A DNA stretch of 64,000 nt from Acanthaster planci. Taxonomy: Eukaryota; Echinodermata; Asteroidea; Valvatida; Acanthasteridae. Location: the NCBI RefSeq assembly GCF_001949145.1, contig NW_019091372.1:944770-1008769 (forward strand), given 5' to 3'. A model generated the notes under the pieces. That model searched no databases. It was not told the origin of the DNA and was given only the letters and a program-made list of their open reading frames with translations. Positions 38,972 through 51,500 of this stretch are shown here, piece after piece (within the stretch, counting starts at the first letter, position 1; each line of letters starts with the position of its first letter). The position numbers were made by a program, and so were the translations under genes.

Positions 38972-41827
38972 ATGGCGTCAGATCTACGGTTGATGAGCTT
39001 AACAAGGGACGACGCTGCTCGCTGGTACCGGGTGGCTATGGACAGCGGGTACGAAGGCACCTATCCCTACGTCTGGCTGAGGGACAACTGCCGCTGTTCG
39101 GAATGCTTCAGTCCACCCTCCTTGCAGAGGATGTCCAAAATGTCTGACTTGGATCCAGAAGTGATGCCTTTATCCGAGGAGCTCTTGGATGAGGGCAGCA
39201 AGTTGCGGGTCACCTGGCCGGACCAGCACCGCAGCGAGTTTGACGCCGCTTGGTTGAACCGCCAGCGGTTCTCCGAAATGCAGCAAGACACAGTGAGCTG
39301 TCCGATCAGGAAGTCATGGGGAGCTGAACTGAACGGCAGGATCCCGGCCTTTGACTTCCAGAAACTTCTCCAAGACGACCTGGAGCTGTACAACTGGCTG
39401 GACGTCTTGAACACCAAGGGCTTGGCCTTGGTGAAAGGGGCACCGACTGAAAAGGGACCAAGCCGGCAACTTGCAGAGAGGGTCGCCTTCCTGAAAAGAA
39501 CTTTCTATGGGTAAGACACCTTTACAGTGCATGGAACTATATATACTTAGTTCCATCTCCCTTTTATCCGTCTTGAGGCACCCCCTCATTGGTTGAAAAG
39601 AACCATTTTGATTGGTCACACGACCACAACGTGTGCATTTTTAAAGTCGTTTGAATTTCCAAACAAAGAAGCCTCCGTTGCGAGGGAAATGGTACCCTCT
39701 CTTGATCGCGCTTAGCTCATTGTTGCAAAGATAAGATGGAGGCTTAAGTAAAACCACGGCTGCGTCATAAAGCCAGATTTCGACCCCTACGTGACAACGT
39801 ACAATAATGAAATATATTTCAACAGCTATAGCGGGGTTTGATTTTTGGACACAAATCAGTTCCAGATTTACCATTACTTCGACCCGAAACAGTCAGAAAC
39901 CTTCCTCTCTTTTGTTTCAGTGAAGTTTTCGAAATTCTCCGTAAACAAGATGCTAGCAACATTGCCTATGCGCCAACTGAACTGGGTCTACATGTTGATC
40001 AATTGTACCTTTACCACCTGCCTGGCGTACGTATTAATCTCTGAATAGGAAACCTTCTGTTATCGTTTTTAAAAGATTGTTTTAATCAAACCATATGAAG
40101 CAGGATGTGCTAATTTTGATTTGGCGGTCGAAGGTATCGTTAACGAACACCGTGAAAAACATGGGAAAAAGGAGGAGCCGTCTGCATCCATTATTGTCAG
40201 TCGCTATTTATAAACATCATTATCTCTGAATTTTTGTTTCTTTTGATTAGTCTTTCAACTGACTTCCGGGAAATTTTAAGAGACAGTTTTCTTGGAAAGA
40301 ACAGGTTCAGATGTTGCACTGCATCGAGAGGACCAACATTGCAGGTGGTGAGAACCAGTTTGTGGATGGTCTTCACGTGGCCCAACAAATCCGGACCGAA
40401 TTCCCGGCAGCCTATCAACTCCTCACCACCCAGGAAATCGACTTCCGTGGCGGTGGCACGACAGAAAGCGGAAACGCATTTCATTTGAAGAGCTCGTTAC
40501 CAACAATAAAGTAAGTGTGCGTAGAAAAACAGTAAGGTGTTTTCAAAGACTTGAGTCAATTTTGGGCAAGGTTCAAGTGAACATTGATCTTGAAGGATTA
40601 TGTATCCGGTTCGTAAGTGACTTCGTCACAAAGGCAGACATGCCATTGGACAATCGCTGAAGTTACACATTAACTTCTGGTTCCATGGTGCCATGTAAAC
40701 GGCGATCAATGCATGTAACTCTATGTGCAGTGCATGTGCAGTGGGCGTGGTTTAAAGCGTCACACTTACGAACTGGATAGCTATAAATTATGCGCAAGGT
40801 GCACTACTGTTGGCGGGTGTGTACATTTCATAACTAAGAGTTCAGTGCTTAAAATATTGCCAAACTCGGCTGGAATTGCTGTGGCCATTTAAGTGCGGCG
40901 TGCTCATGACCACATGAAATTGGGTCCAAATTTTGAGGCGACCGTGCACGTGGTCCCGTTTTCCTCCCACACTGCAGGTTGGATAGGTACGGTGAGTTTC
41001 AGAGTATCCATTTCTGTGACGTCACGAGGGCGCCCTATCTGCCGCGAGTCCCGGTCGCACAAGTCACGGAGCTGTACCGAGCCTTGAAGCTGCTGTATGA
41101 GATCATGTATCGCCCGGAGAACCTAGTGCGCCATCAGCTGGCCGGAGGTTAGTACAAACGTAGATAAGTGTGGATGGCATTTAAGTATAAAAGGTCTATA
41201 GCGATACTTTACAGGTGTTAATCAAGTGCACGTCTACACAATGACTTCATGTTTTCCTTGACCCGAAACAAGGATTCTCCAAATAGACCTAGTATAAATT
41301 TACAGGAAAACTGCCTTCCTGTGAACTGTTCTTATGCATTAAGAAATTGGAATAAGGACGCAATGATTCGTCAGCATGTGTTGATCAACTTCCTATCTGT
41401 GGTAGATGGCTTCAGACTTACGGTTGCAGATTGATCGGAAAAACCTGCCCTATACAACGATGAGAAATACCATTATTTGAAACAAATGTAACTTTTCAAA
41501 TATTCAAGATGTATATGTATCAAATTAAAGTTTGGTTTACCCTACCCCCACAGAAAAGGAAAAGTCAGTAGAGGTTGCCATTTCTCGGGTGACTGATGAG
41601 AAGAAAGAGACCATTGTTATTATTTTAGCTTCAATTCTGCGTCATCTCTCTTTTCTACAGGAGAGATGGTCACTTTCAACAATGTTCGCGTGCTTCACGC
41701 CCGCAAAGCCTACACCTTCACGGGCGAAGGAAGCCGCCACCTTGAAGGCGGCTACATCGGTTGGGACGAGGTTCACTCGCGCATGCGCGTTCTTCACGAG
41801 AAAATCTTTGGTGACGTACGCCTATAA
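38972..41827 (+). CDS. Gamma-butyrobetaine dioxygenase-like gene 4 (five exons, 395 aa)
   Basis: Exons are 38972-39510, 39921-40026, 40305-40510, 40978-41147 and 41661-41827 (stop TAA), with the same structure as the other three. Zinc-site residues are RDNCRCSEC and WPDQH. Iron ligands are HVD and the His in LHARKAYT, and the 2-oxoglutarate Arg is in SRHLEGGY. In the pocket, Tyr177 (FYG), Tyr194 and Asn191 are kept, Trp181 is Phe (GEVFEI), and Asn292 is Cys (IHFCD). The usual ADWD after the cage Tyr reads IGWD. The 5' AUG follows TTTCACA. A MITE sits about 50 bases after the stop, and a possible AATAAA signal lies at 42096-42101. It is an intact and probably expressed hydroxylase of uncertain substrate. 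Confidence 0.92.
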
Positions 41828-41873
41828 GTGGGATGGATCTTGAAGACTGAAGAATCACCAGTGCTCACAGGCG

Positions 41874-42010
41874 GTGCTATAGAGGCTTTGCGTGGTAGCC
41901 ATCTTGCAGGGCAGTTCTTTTGTTCCACAGCGAAACCTCCTTTGTGCATACCCTGTGGAACAAAAGCACTGGCCTTCAAGATGGCAGCCATGCAAACCCT
42001 CTATAGCCAC
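41874..42010. mobile_element. MITE, CTATAGAGG...CCTCTATAG family (copy 1)
   Basis: Arms of about 55 bp are inverted: GCCATCTTGCAGGGCAG and TTTTGTTCCACAG on the left, CTGTGGAACAAAAGCACTGG and CAAGATGGCAGCCATGC on the right. A second copy in the other orientation lies at 56981-57114. It starts about 47 bases downstream of the gene 4 stop codon. Confidence 0.75.
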
Positions 42011-42095
42011 GAATCCCTCTACTCCTTACCCAAAATTTTTTGACTCAACATTTATTTTAATATTGCAATGTATACATCAAACTATACACAAGGTC

Positions 42096-42101
42096 AATAA
42101 A
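42096..42101 (+). promoter_or_regulatory. Candidate polyadenylation signal, BBOX1-like gene 4
   Basis: AATAAA lies about 270 bases after the stop codon, beyond the MITE. If used, the MITE is transcribed in the 3' UTR and could form a stable hairpin. Confidence 0.35.
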
Positions 42102-44504
42102 TGAAAGATTTTTGACAAGAGTGAAAACTAAATAAGAGACTGAAATAAAAGGGGGCAAAAACGGAGGCATAATCAGAAGACAAAGTCTTATACAGAAATG
42201 CTTCATTTAGACCAAAAAGAAGGACCAGAGAAGGAAGACTGACAACATATTATACATAAAAGCACAACAATCACCGTACAATACAGTAAAAAAAAAGGAC
42301 AAAAACAAAACAAAGACGAACCAACAGACTTAGATGTAACAAAGACTGGAATTCAAATGCTAGAAACAACGGAAGAACAAAAGGGCCATTAGAATGATAA
42401 AAAAGAAGGAGCTACCTCATAATCAGAAACGAGGTGTTTTTTGTAGTTGCTCTCTAAGCATCCCACAGGGCTATTTTTCATTCTAAATTCAGAGTGATTT
42501 TCACTCTAAAACATCTTGTCCCTAATTTCACTCTTTCCGATTTCGAAAGTACAATATGGAACTCTGAGCTTCGTCTTACTAACTTTGAATTCTGCATGAA
42601 AATATTCCATCAATTTGAAAATGTTCCTCAGGAAGATGTACTTCCCAGGGAAGTTCAACAGCCATGCTAAGGATTTAATTACGCAATAATTAATTATTAA
42701 TATGGCCTGACCTAACGATGCGCAATCATTTTGGAAGTGGAAGTTGTACCTAAAAGTCAGAAATGAACGATTTAAATGCATTGTGTTCAGTTAAGACTCA
42801 TCATTGCTAAACGTAGAGGTTATACAAGAAAAGAACAACCTTATATTTTGAAGTTGAGGAGAAACTCACTTGGCTGTGAGAGAACAAAGATTTTCAGTCC
42901 TGTTCCGAATTTCTAAATGGGAGTCGAGGTGGAGCTCATGTACATGCAACAATTGCTATTTCAGTAATATCGAAAAAAAAGTCAATCGTACTCATTAACA
43001 TAAGTAAAACTTACCTAGCTAATAAGTCATAAAATAGACCATAAGTATTTTGCACAGTTGTACCTAGACTTGTGGTTACACTGCGTTCATTGGTGGAAAT
43101 TTAGAACATTTGGAGGAGTTGATCTTTTTGTACAGATTTGTATAAGTACTTCTGAACTTTTGTTTGCTATTTGCACATTTCATTATTTTAAGGGAAATCT
43201 CAAATTAAAACAGATGTGTTCTTTGTGGATCGAAATGTCGTGTTGAGGGTTCATCTGAACTGATAGTTAATCGTTTTGCAACACACTTGCTCTTTCGCTG
43301 CAGTAATTAGCGAGCCAGAATTTTGTTTACCTCACAACTGATTCCGAACTAAATTTGCCTGTTTCACACCGTAGACTTCTTTCGCCGCGATTGTGCTTGG
43401 TCGTATATTTAAACAATTATGTTTGCCGACGGGTAATATTTAACAACTCATCGTTTTGACACGAAACTGCAGTTTCTTTCACCTGAAAATTGAAAACAGA
43501 AAATTATTTCTCTATCCATAGTTTATGGATTTGCATAAATTTATTAACGTTCACAGACGTGTCGTTTACCTCCTCATCTCAACTCAAGTGTTAAAAGAAT
43601 CCAAAGGCAGCGTTTTTTTCATTGAATGATAATCATTCCATGAAAAAAATGATTCTGTTGATAGTTTTTCCCCAGGAACTAAAAAGCTCATAGGCAAAGC
43701 TTAGTGCCGGCACGGTGATAAAAAATACTAGAACCAACACTTTGATAATTTATGGACAACCATGAATCATTACGCTTGTAATTTTGGATTTGGAAAGTGT
43801 CAAAATTTGAGTGATTCAAAATGTTAGATATACAGCAATCATATTTTATTCCTTAATTCCTTCAAACCACCGTCGTGCGTGCCAAAGGCGACCACTCGCA
43901 CAACTTGATAAAGAACCAACATCCAAGAGAATTCTATTGCGAATGTGAATTCATTTGTTTCTGTTCGTTAGTTTTTTGCTTTCAAATTGTAACTGGCTTC
44001 TCCTGCTTTCCAAAATCAGGAATAATTCTCAGTCGACTTAATCCAAACTCTTGTTTCGCAACCTTTATTGATGGGGGCATATAACCGCTATTTTTTAAGC
44101 CAGCACACTGTTGCAAATGGGATCACCCCCCAAAAGAGTCGGGTTATTGTTAGCTCATCTCACAGCCAGAAAGGGGGTACCGGATTTGACTGTACCATGC
44201 TTGATATTTTTTTACGCTGAGCATGCATGTTCATACATTCTTTTTCATCATTACAAATGTGAAGTTTAACCTCAATCAATCATAATGGATTTGCTGTTAC
44301 GGTCATTTGAAGTTCAAGGCTATACATGTGTGTCGGCCGCGTGCATTGAGCACCGCAGTGAAAAAAGTATACATTGTTGACAGGTCTTGGGGGGAAAATG
44401 CGTACTGCGCAAGAACGGTCTGTTCGATTTTCCCAAAATCTGTGTCAGAATGACCGCAAATGAGTGCACCACAACAAATAACCTCAAATACCCATACTTC
44501 GCTG

Positions 44505-44865
44505 ATTTAAAATTACAACGTTCCTCACAGGTGTTCAGGCTGCATAAAAAAGATGTTCAATATGCCCCTTTTCATTTTCCTTTCAATTTCTAGTGGGTTG
44601 ACCAATGAATTTTTGAGCAATTCTCACCCAAAGCAGACCACCCCTAAAATGAATGAAATGTCCCTGCCCAGAAAAGTACATTTTGAAAACTCGTCCCTCC
44701 ACTTTCGAACCCGATTGCATCCACATTGTTCAGAATTGGAAGCCCAAAGTCGAGGCCAGACGTTCAGTGCACCATTTCTTTAGTTCAATTTCCGAATTTC
44801 ATGGCTCTTACAACTTAGTAATGTGAAATATTTTGAGTGTAGAACTTCTATCAATGAGCTCGGCC
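44505..44865 (-). repeat. Interspersed repeat E, inverted copy
   Basis: The plus strand reads TCACAGGTGTTCAGGCTG, TAGTGGGTTGACCAATGAA, GAATTCTCACCCAAAGCAG-like text and CCCCTAAAATGAATGAAATG. These are the reverse complements of blocks at 31375-30970 in matching order. Confidence 0.7.
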
Positions 44866-45584
44866 GTCCGCTCTCGAGTTGTGCATTAGCCTATACGTGG
44901 GTGTATATGTGCATCAGGGTGCACTGAACCTATTCAAGCTTCATTGAAAACAGTGTAAACTCAACAAAGTTTGGAGCGCACATGGCAGGCAACTGAAGTC
45001 CTTTAGGCCTCTCAAACAAAAAGCAATGTGTTGTTTGGTCCTTTGGGTTTCCTTTGATTTTCAATTTTCCGTAGGTCAGCCAATGAATTTAAAACTCAAC
45101 CCCCAAAAAGTGAACGTTCCCAAGTCTTCTCAGGAGTGCCATTTTTCAAATAACATCCCTCACCTTTCTCGGGCTCTTCTTTCAAATTTTCAGTCACATT
45201 TTTGTCTGCTTTGGCCCGGATTGGTTCACCCAAATGGCCCCTGAGATGGTCCTGGGCCATACTTACACAATATACAATTTTTGGCCCACACAGAACCCTT
45301 TTTTCGAAAGAATCTGTAGGGGTGATTTTTAAGCGCCTTCGCGTAGCGAAGAATTATTTTTTACGCCGCACCACGTATCATAATCAAGCAAGTGCCGCTT
45401 CAATTGCATAGCGCCCTCTACCATTTCTTCGACAGAAATAAATATGGCAGCCGCTCTGTGTGAGACTTTCGCGTGGACATCGGTGGATACAAAGCTGTCA
45501 AATTAAGAGTAGACAGAGTCGATCAAGAGTCGGCGTGGGCCGACAAAAGTTGTGATCACCTGGAAGAGAAGGAAAGGAGCAGAG

Positions 45585-48500
45585 ATGGCATCCATAATCA
45601 AAGGACAAATAATTAAGCACCTCTCAAAGTAAGTAGGCGTTGACGATTGTTTGGTCATGATGAGTCAACCACGTCAACGCGTATGCAGGCGCTAGACATT
45701 ACCAGTCAAAATTGCAAAGTGCGTGAAGTAGACAAGACTGGGGTTGTGTAGTTGCGGACCCGGTTTCTGTAATAATAGAACAGAAAATTACTTCCAAACT
45801 TTTCGAGTCGCTTAAGTAGATGACGATCAGCTGACGATGACACCGCCATGACGGTGTTGATGAATATCTGCAGTACTAATTATTATTAATTTGATTATGG
45901 AACAGGGCAATACACAGTCACAGTAAGGGGTTCATTTCCATTATCACCCTGTTTCTACAATAAGGAAACTGAGTCCACTTTCACAAACTGACATTTTGAC
46001 CTTTTTTAAGGAACCATTACCCAATCCTGATAGGCCCAGTTAAGGTAATTTTGACAATATTTAAGCAAGAAAACTTTAAATTTCTAACCCGATTTGGCAA
46101 TAGACAACCACTCAGTCGAATCACGCCATTTTGTTTTTCGTCCGGTTACCCGACTTAGGCTTTTTTGATTCATCAAAACAAATCTCCATCCAGGTCAAGG
46201 CACCAGACTACATCCGCTTATTTGTCATTCACAGCTACCTTTGGGGCAGTCATGTACGCTGCCGTTTTACCCAAACATTTTTCTCAAAAACCAAAAGCCC
46301 TGTTCTCTTTTCTTTGTGATATGTAAGAGGACATCACCAACAGTAGAATATGTTCCCTTAAAATAGGAACAGGGTACTAAAGGTAATGAACCCCACAGTA
46401 AGAAGAGTTCTATACGTACAATGGTATGATGTAGGCCTAGTCTACCAGCACCACTGCATGGATAGGCTGTACGGAGGTATGGACATGTCATCGCTTATTT
46501 TCCCTTGCAGTGGTTTGTCATCCATCAGAAGATCATAGCATGTCCTAAACAGTCAACATAGCAGTGAAAATTTTGAAATATTTACTTAGAAAATAGGCCA
46601 AGGCCTACTTAGAAGTTTTCAGGCCAGTCTCATTCCATTTGTCATGTTTGTGCGCAGGGCGTCAAGTGATACCCAGATATAGAACTGTTTCCTTTTCATG
46701 TTTTCCTCTTGTACAATTCCTTAGACATGTTAGAGGGTGTAGGCCCTAGCTAGCAGCCTATCACTCAGGACCACCTGTATAAAAATCTTTTTAAATACTC
46801 AGTAAAAGTCAATGGTGATATAGTTACCTTGATTGGTAGAATGATACTGATTGTTGTTGTTTCGGGAGGGAGTCAGACTGATCTACACCTCCGGACCAGT
46901 AATTTCCACACACCCCTTCAAATCATTCCTTATTAGTATAATATAGGCGCCTCTCATGTTTCCCTGCAGTGACCTATCAGTTTAGCAGTGTTTAGCAGTG
47001 AAAATATAGTCGGCTTAGTTATGCAGAAAATGTCTATTCCTTCTAACGTCATGACCTAATGCACCACCTGACAGAGTTCATTTAAAAATTGTGCTAACCT
47101 GGCATTTTTACATGAAAAAAAAAGAATTGCGGGACCAGAGGCAGCAAGGTCCTGTCAAGACACTGACTTCCACTGCCAACATTTGTCACAATCTCACATT
47201 TTCTAGCAGCATCTCCCCCGTGTTTTTTCGACGTTTCGATTGTGTAAAAAAAACAAGACTTCCCGAGGCTGCAGAGGTAATCCTGGATAGGGAGGCACAC
47301 CAGTTTGGGAGCAGATCTACCATTAACCCTAACACTCCTCAGTCCTCCAACAGGTGAAGGATTGAGGAGGGTTAGGGTTAATTAGCAACCAACAACTATA
47401 ATTGTGCATACTCTGTGGCGCACATGTGTCTATGGTACGTAGCTGTACATTTGTGCACGTTCTTGAATAATAAGTTCGAGTGATTTCTTCCTATCCTTTG
47501 ATCTCCCAGATTTGCCAAGGACCTGTCCCAGGACAGGATCCGGCTGAGCACGCTAAAGGGAGAAGGGAACCTGACGGACCTGGAGCTGGATGAGGATGCC
47601 CTGATGGAGGTCCTCGAGTTCCCATCTTGGCTGGTGCTCAACAGAGCTGTGTGCAACAAAGTCTCCGTCAAGGTACCGGTGCAAGTGTTAGATGTAGTGA
47701 CTGCTTGGAATGATGCTGTAAAACTCGCCTCCCGGATCCATGGAGCATTCTATTTTTGTACCCGAGGGCCAATGCACTTGATAGAGCAGTCTGTCTTTGT
47801 TTTATGACACCCTCCTCACAGATTCCGCTTGATTTCTGTCGTAACTGAACAGCTGAATAATTTGCTCTGAATACAATTCAAATGTAATCTTTATCTACAA
47901 TGTGTTGAAAAGTCACTAGCAGTTTTCCAAAGTATCTATTTGTGGACTATTTGAACCCAGCTAGCTCTAACCCTAGCACCTAGAAGTACGTAGAATTTGC
48001 TCACCCGTACGCATTTGTACTCGATACTGATGGTGATGCGTATTGTTCGTTGGTTACTATCGTATGGGTAAAGCTCTTTTGGCTGTTTAAATGCAAGATG
48101 GGAATAGTAACGAATGCCATATGACTATATCTCAGCCAATCAAGAAACAGTTTGTGGGTGAGGTGCTTTAGACAGTACCTGCATGTACATGTACACTTGT
48201 GCATGTAACAGTGTTATAGTCGAGACCAGACACAAGACCAGACACAAGTAACAGGGTGAACAATGACAAAGGAATGCTTTTGTTGAAGTTCATTTGAATA
48301 GCTTGTGGCTTGAACTCAGACAAGGGGTCTTGTGTTGACCTTGCGCTAGTCTTGTGTGGTCTTGTGAAGGTCTTAAGTGGTCTTGACTACAAGACTGACA
48401 TGTAAATGTTTTTGTGGCATCTGGCTGGTACCCTCGAGCATGGACATACCAGTAGACACAAACGTTGGGAAATCCGTCTGGTAAAAATGGCTGTTTTAGT

Positions 48501-51500
48501 CGAAAATCTATTGTCTAAACTCTACACACCACTATATACATGTATCATATCAATGAAGAGACAGGCTGGTTGGGGAGACTATGCCTCGTTGGACCATGAT
48601 CAATCCCCGATTTTTCTTTCGGTTCTTGATACAATCCTGCGTATTACATAATTTTTATCTTGCTTTGGCCCAAATAAATGACGAAAAATTCAAATATGCT
48701 TGTTCCCACCTTCAAAAGTGCGCACTGAAACTTGACATTTTGAGTTGAAAATCCCAGCGTGTCAATTGGTACAATTCCACCAAGAGAGGGCATCCTTTCC
48801 AGCATGGATCCTGGTCATACGTTGGTTGCGTGGGCTGAGCATTTATCAGGCTGAACACAACATGGTGTGCATTCACACAGTCTGTCCACCCTGAAAATAA
48901 CACCGCGCCAAGGGAAAGTTACATGGACTTGCTGAACGACAAAAACCCAACTTGTGATTCCTGGTAGTACCCATCATTGCACTCATCAGGTGCCAAGTCT
49001 TGAAATCTGACCATTTCAATGGAGTGAGGGAGGGGACAGAATGCGTAAATGGAGGGGGAGTTCACCAGAAATGGCACCCTGCCCCTGGTGCAAGCTATCC
49101 TCCTCCCCCCCGTCCTGTCAGGTCAAACGAGTTGATGCATATGCTGTAAGATTCACCTGTTTGCTGTAAACGGTGCAGTCTGTGCTTTGCTCATAAATTG
49201 TGCCTTCAATTAGCAGGGTGTCAATAAATCAATAAGATTGATGCTGTGCATGGTATGGTACGTGTACGTGTGTACAAGGCAGAGTACCAAAGTGACTACG
49301 TCACGTGCACGAGTGTGTGCGCAAAAGCCATTAGAGCGAGAACCAGCTTGTGAACCAACGCGCGTACGTACTCCATTCATTTGCAGCACATTTTCTGGTT
49401 CACAGTGACGTCACACATTGGTACTCTACATGTATACCGGCTCCGCTCAGTGAGTATACATGTACATTAGACGTGATAGATGCACATGTATGTACCGGTA
49501 CATGTGAACAACACCAACAGCACACAATTAGGTACAAACTACATGTGGCATACATGTATCTCGGCCATGTGTGAATCATTTCATGTACATGTACCGGTGT
49601 ACACGGATACTGCAGCTTACCAAATGTAAACATAACCCATGTACATGGACAGGCAGGTGTGAGTAGATTTTCCCTGCATTGATTAAGGGAGCAACTTCGC
49701 TCATTATATCAGAACCACGTCGCGGGGACAAAAACTTGTCCCCGTCACGTTGGTCGGTCACCATAATGTCTACGCACAGTGTACATGTACATGTTTCAAC
49801 ACGCGTACATGTATGGTCGTGGCCCCTTACATATGTACATGTATACATACTTGTGGGGTATTTCCTTTGTTCTCGTGTACAAAAGTCCCACACAACACGG
49901 AAAAAATGTCAACTCACTGCCATTTCAACCAAATTCAGTTTTCTGGGTTGAAATTTCGACCATATGTCCCTTATATAAAACACTTCAATTTGTGACAGAT
50001 GAATGGCACTCGAAAATTCCTCCTTTTTGAGTAAATTTGAAATATCTATTTCGTGAAATTTTTGTGGGGTATCACTTTAGTACCCCACAAGTATCAAAAC
50101 TGGCCTTGTGGGGTACCTTCCATTGTTCCGGTACCCCACAAGGCACGATGTACAAGCGCCCAATAACCTACAACAAGCATGCACCTCTGCTTGTACAAAT
50201 GTACATGTAGATACCCATGTATACATGTACATGTACATTTACTGCAGAGATGTACATGATCATGTTGTCATACAGTGTACCTTGGGATAGAACACCTGTG
50301 TTTTTGCAATCTACAGTGGATCAGACATAACCTTGTCATAAGCAGCTGCCTTCATTGATTTTGTTGGCCTGTGATCGCAATATGACCAGTAAACTTAATA
50401 AGCATGATATGTGGCCCATGCATTGATCTGCAAAGGATGTTGGATCACGTTGTTACATGTACATTTATTTACTGTTTTCGGTGCCAGGTACTTGTATAAT
50501 TTTTGTCTGGTTTCTGTGTAAACACATTAAATGTAATTCAACCACAATGTGTGGTGTCATTTAGCACTACGATAAATTAGGTGACGTGCCAGGGTAAACC
50601 CACGGAATTAGACAGGGACTGAAAACCCAATCCGCCTGCTGACCTAGGTGGGATTTGCACCCGGGTTGCAGAGGCGGAAGCCGGGAAAAGAGCCACTTCA
50701 CCAACCTGACTCCCCAATGTGCATGTAAAGTTCTATACACACCAAATTTCTCGGGCACATTTCTTCATTCAGAACTGACGCTTGCGCATTGCTGATGAGA
50801 CTTATTTTATGCTGGGCAATTTTAAGACCAAATTGTTGGACTTCAGTATGTCTTTTTGGGGGGTCCCCACGGTAACTGCTGTACAAGTGTGTGGTCCCAA
50901 CAGCAGTGGAACAAGATTGCGCGCACATGTTGCCTATCCTCAAAACTACAGTTGTACATCATGTAAGACACAGTCGAAAGAGAAAACTTCTATGACAGTG
51001 TATTTTATTAATTACCACCTTCCTAAGAGGCAACGGTCAATACCTACAGCACACTTGCATTGAACGTTAACACTGTGAAAGGGAAATTTGGTGAAAAGAG
51101 TTCACATTCACGTATCGCATGTCACAAGGTGGGATGTTTCCCAATCCCCGCTATAAAATTTTGGCACACTTTTTGTGAAAAAGGTGTGGAAATCTTTTCC
51201 CACTTGTGTGTGCAAGTGTAAAAAAAGGCGTGGAGCACTTTGCCCACTGACGGAAGAGTTTTTCACCTTTTGTGAAATGAAAACAAATGCCGCAGGAAGA
51301 GAATATCCTGCTGCCAGGTTAACCTTTAACCTCAGTGTACTGTACATGCATCATCTGTTTTTTTTGGTTTGAAATATGTTAATGTCTCCTGTGTTCTATT
51401 TCAGATTCCATGGACCAAGTTGAAGACACACCCAATTTGCATCGTGAGTACCGTGTTCGTCCCATTCGGCGGTGTCCCCCCTTCCTTTTTAGGTCTGCCA

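Larger units (their letters stand above)
41828..45584. other. Intergenic region between BBOX1-like gene 4 and BLTP3
   Basis: 3.8 kb. It starts with a MITE in the likely 3' UTR of gene 4, then A-rich unique sequence (42100-44270) in which I recognise nothing. Next come inverted and diverged copies of repeat E (about 44505-44865 and 45060-45250), and finally the presumed promoter and 5' UTR of BLTP3 (about 45400-45584). Confidence 0.6.
47673..51404. other. BLTP3 intron 2
   Basis: 3.7 kb, rich in TGTACATG tracts (49430-49660, 49780-49850, 50190-50270). It also has a short MITE (48217-48389), one copy of repeat D (about 49905-50075), an exact 14-bp hairpin (50104-50143) and a tRNA-like SINE fragment (about 50595-50735). 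No exon is seen. Confidence 0.6.
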
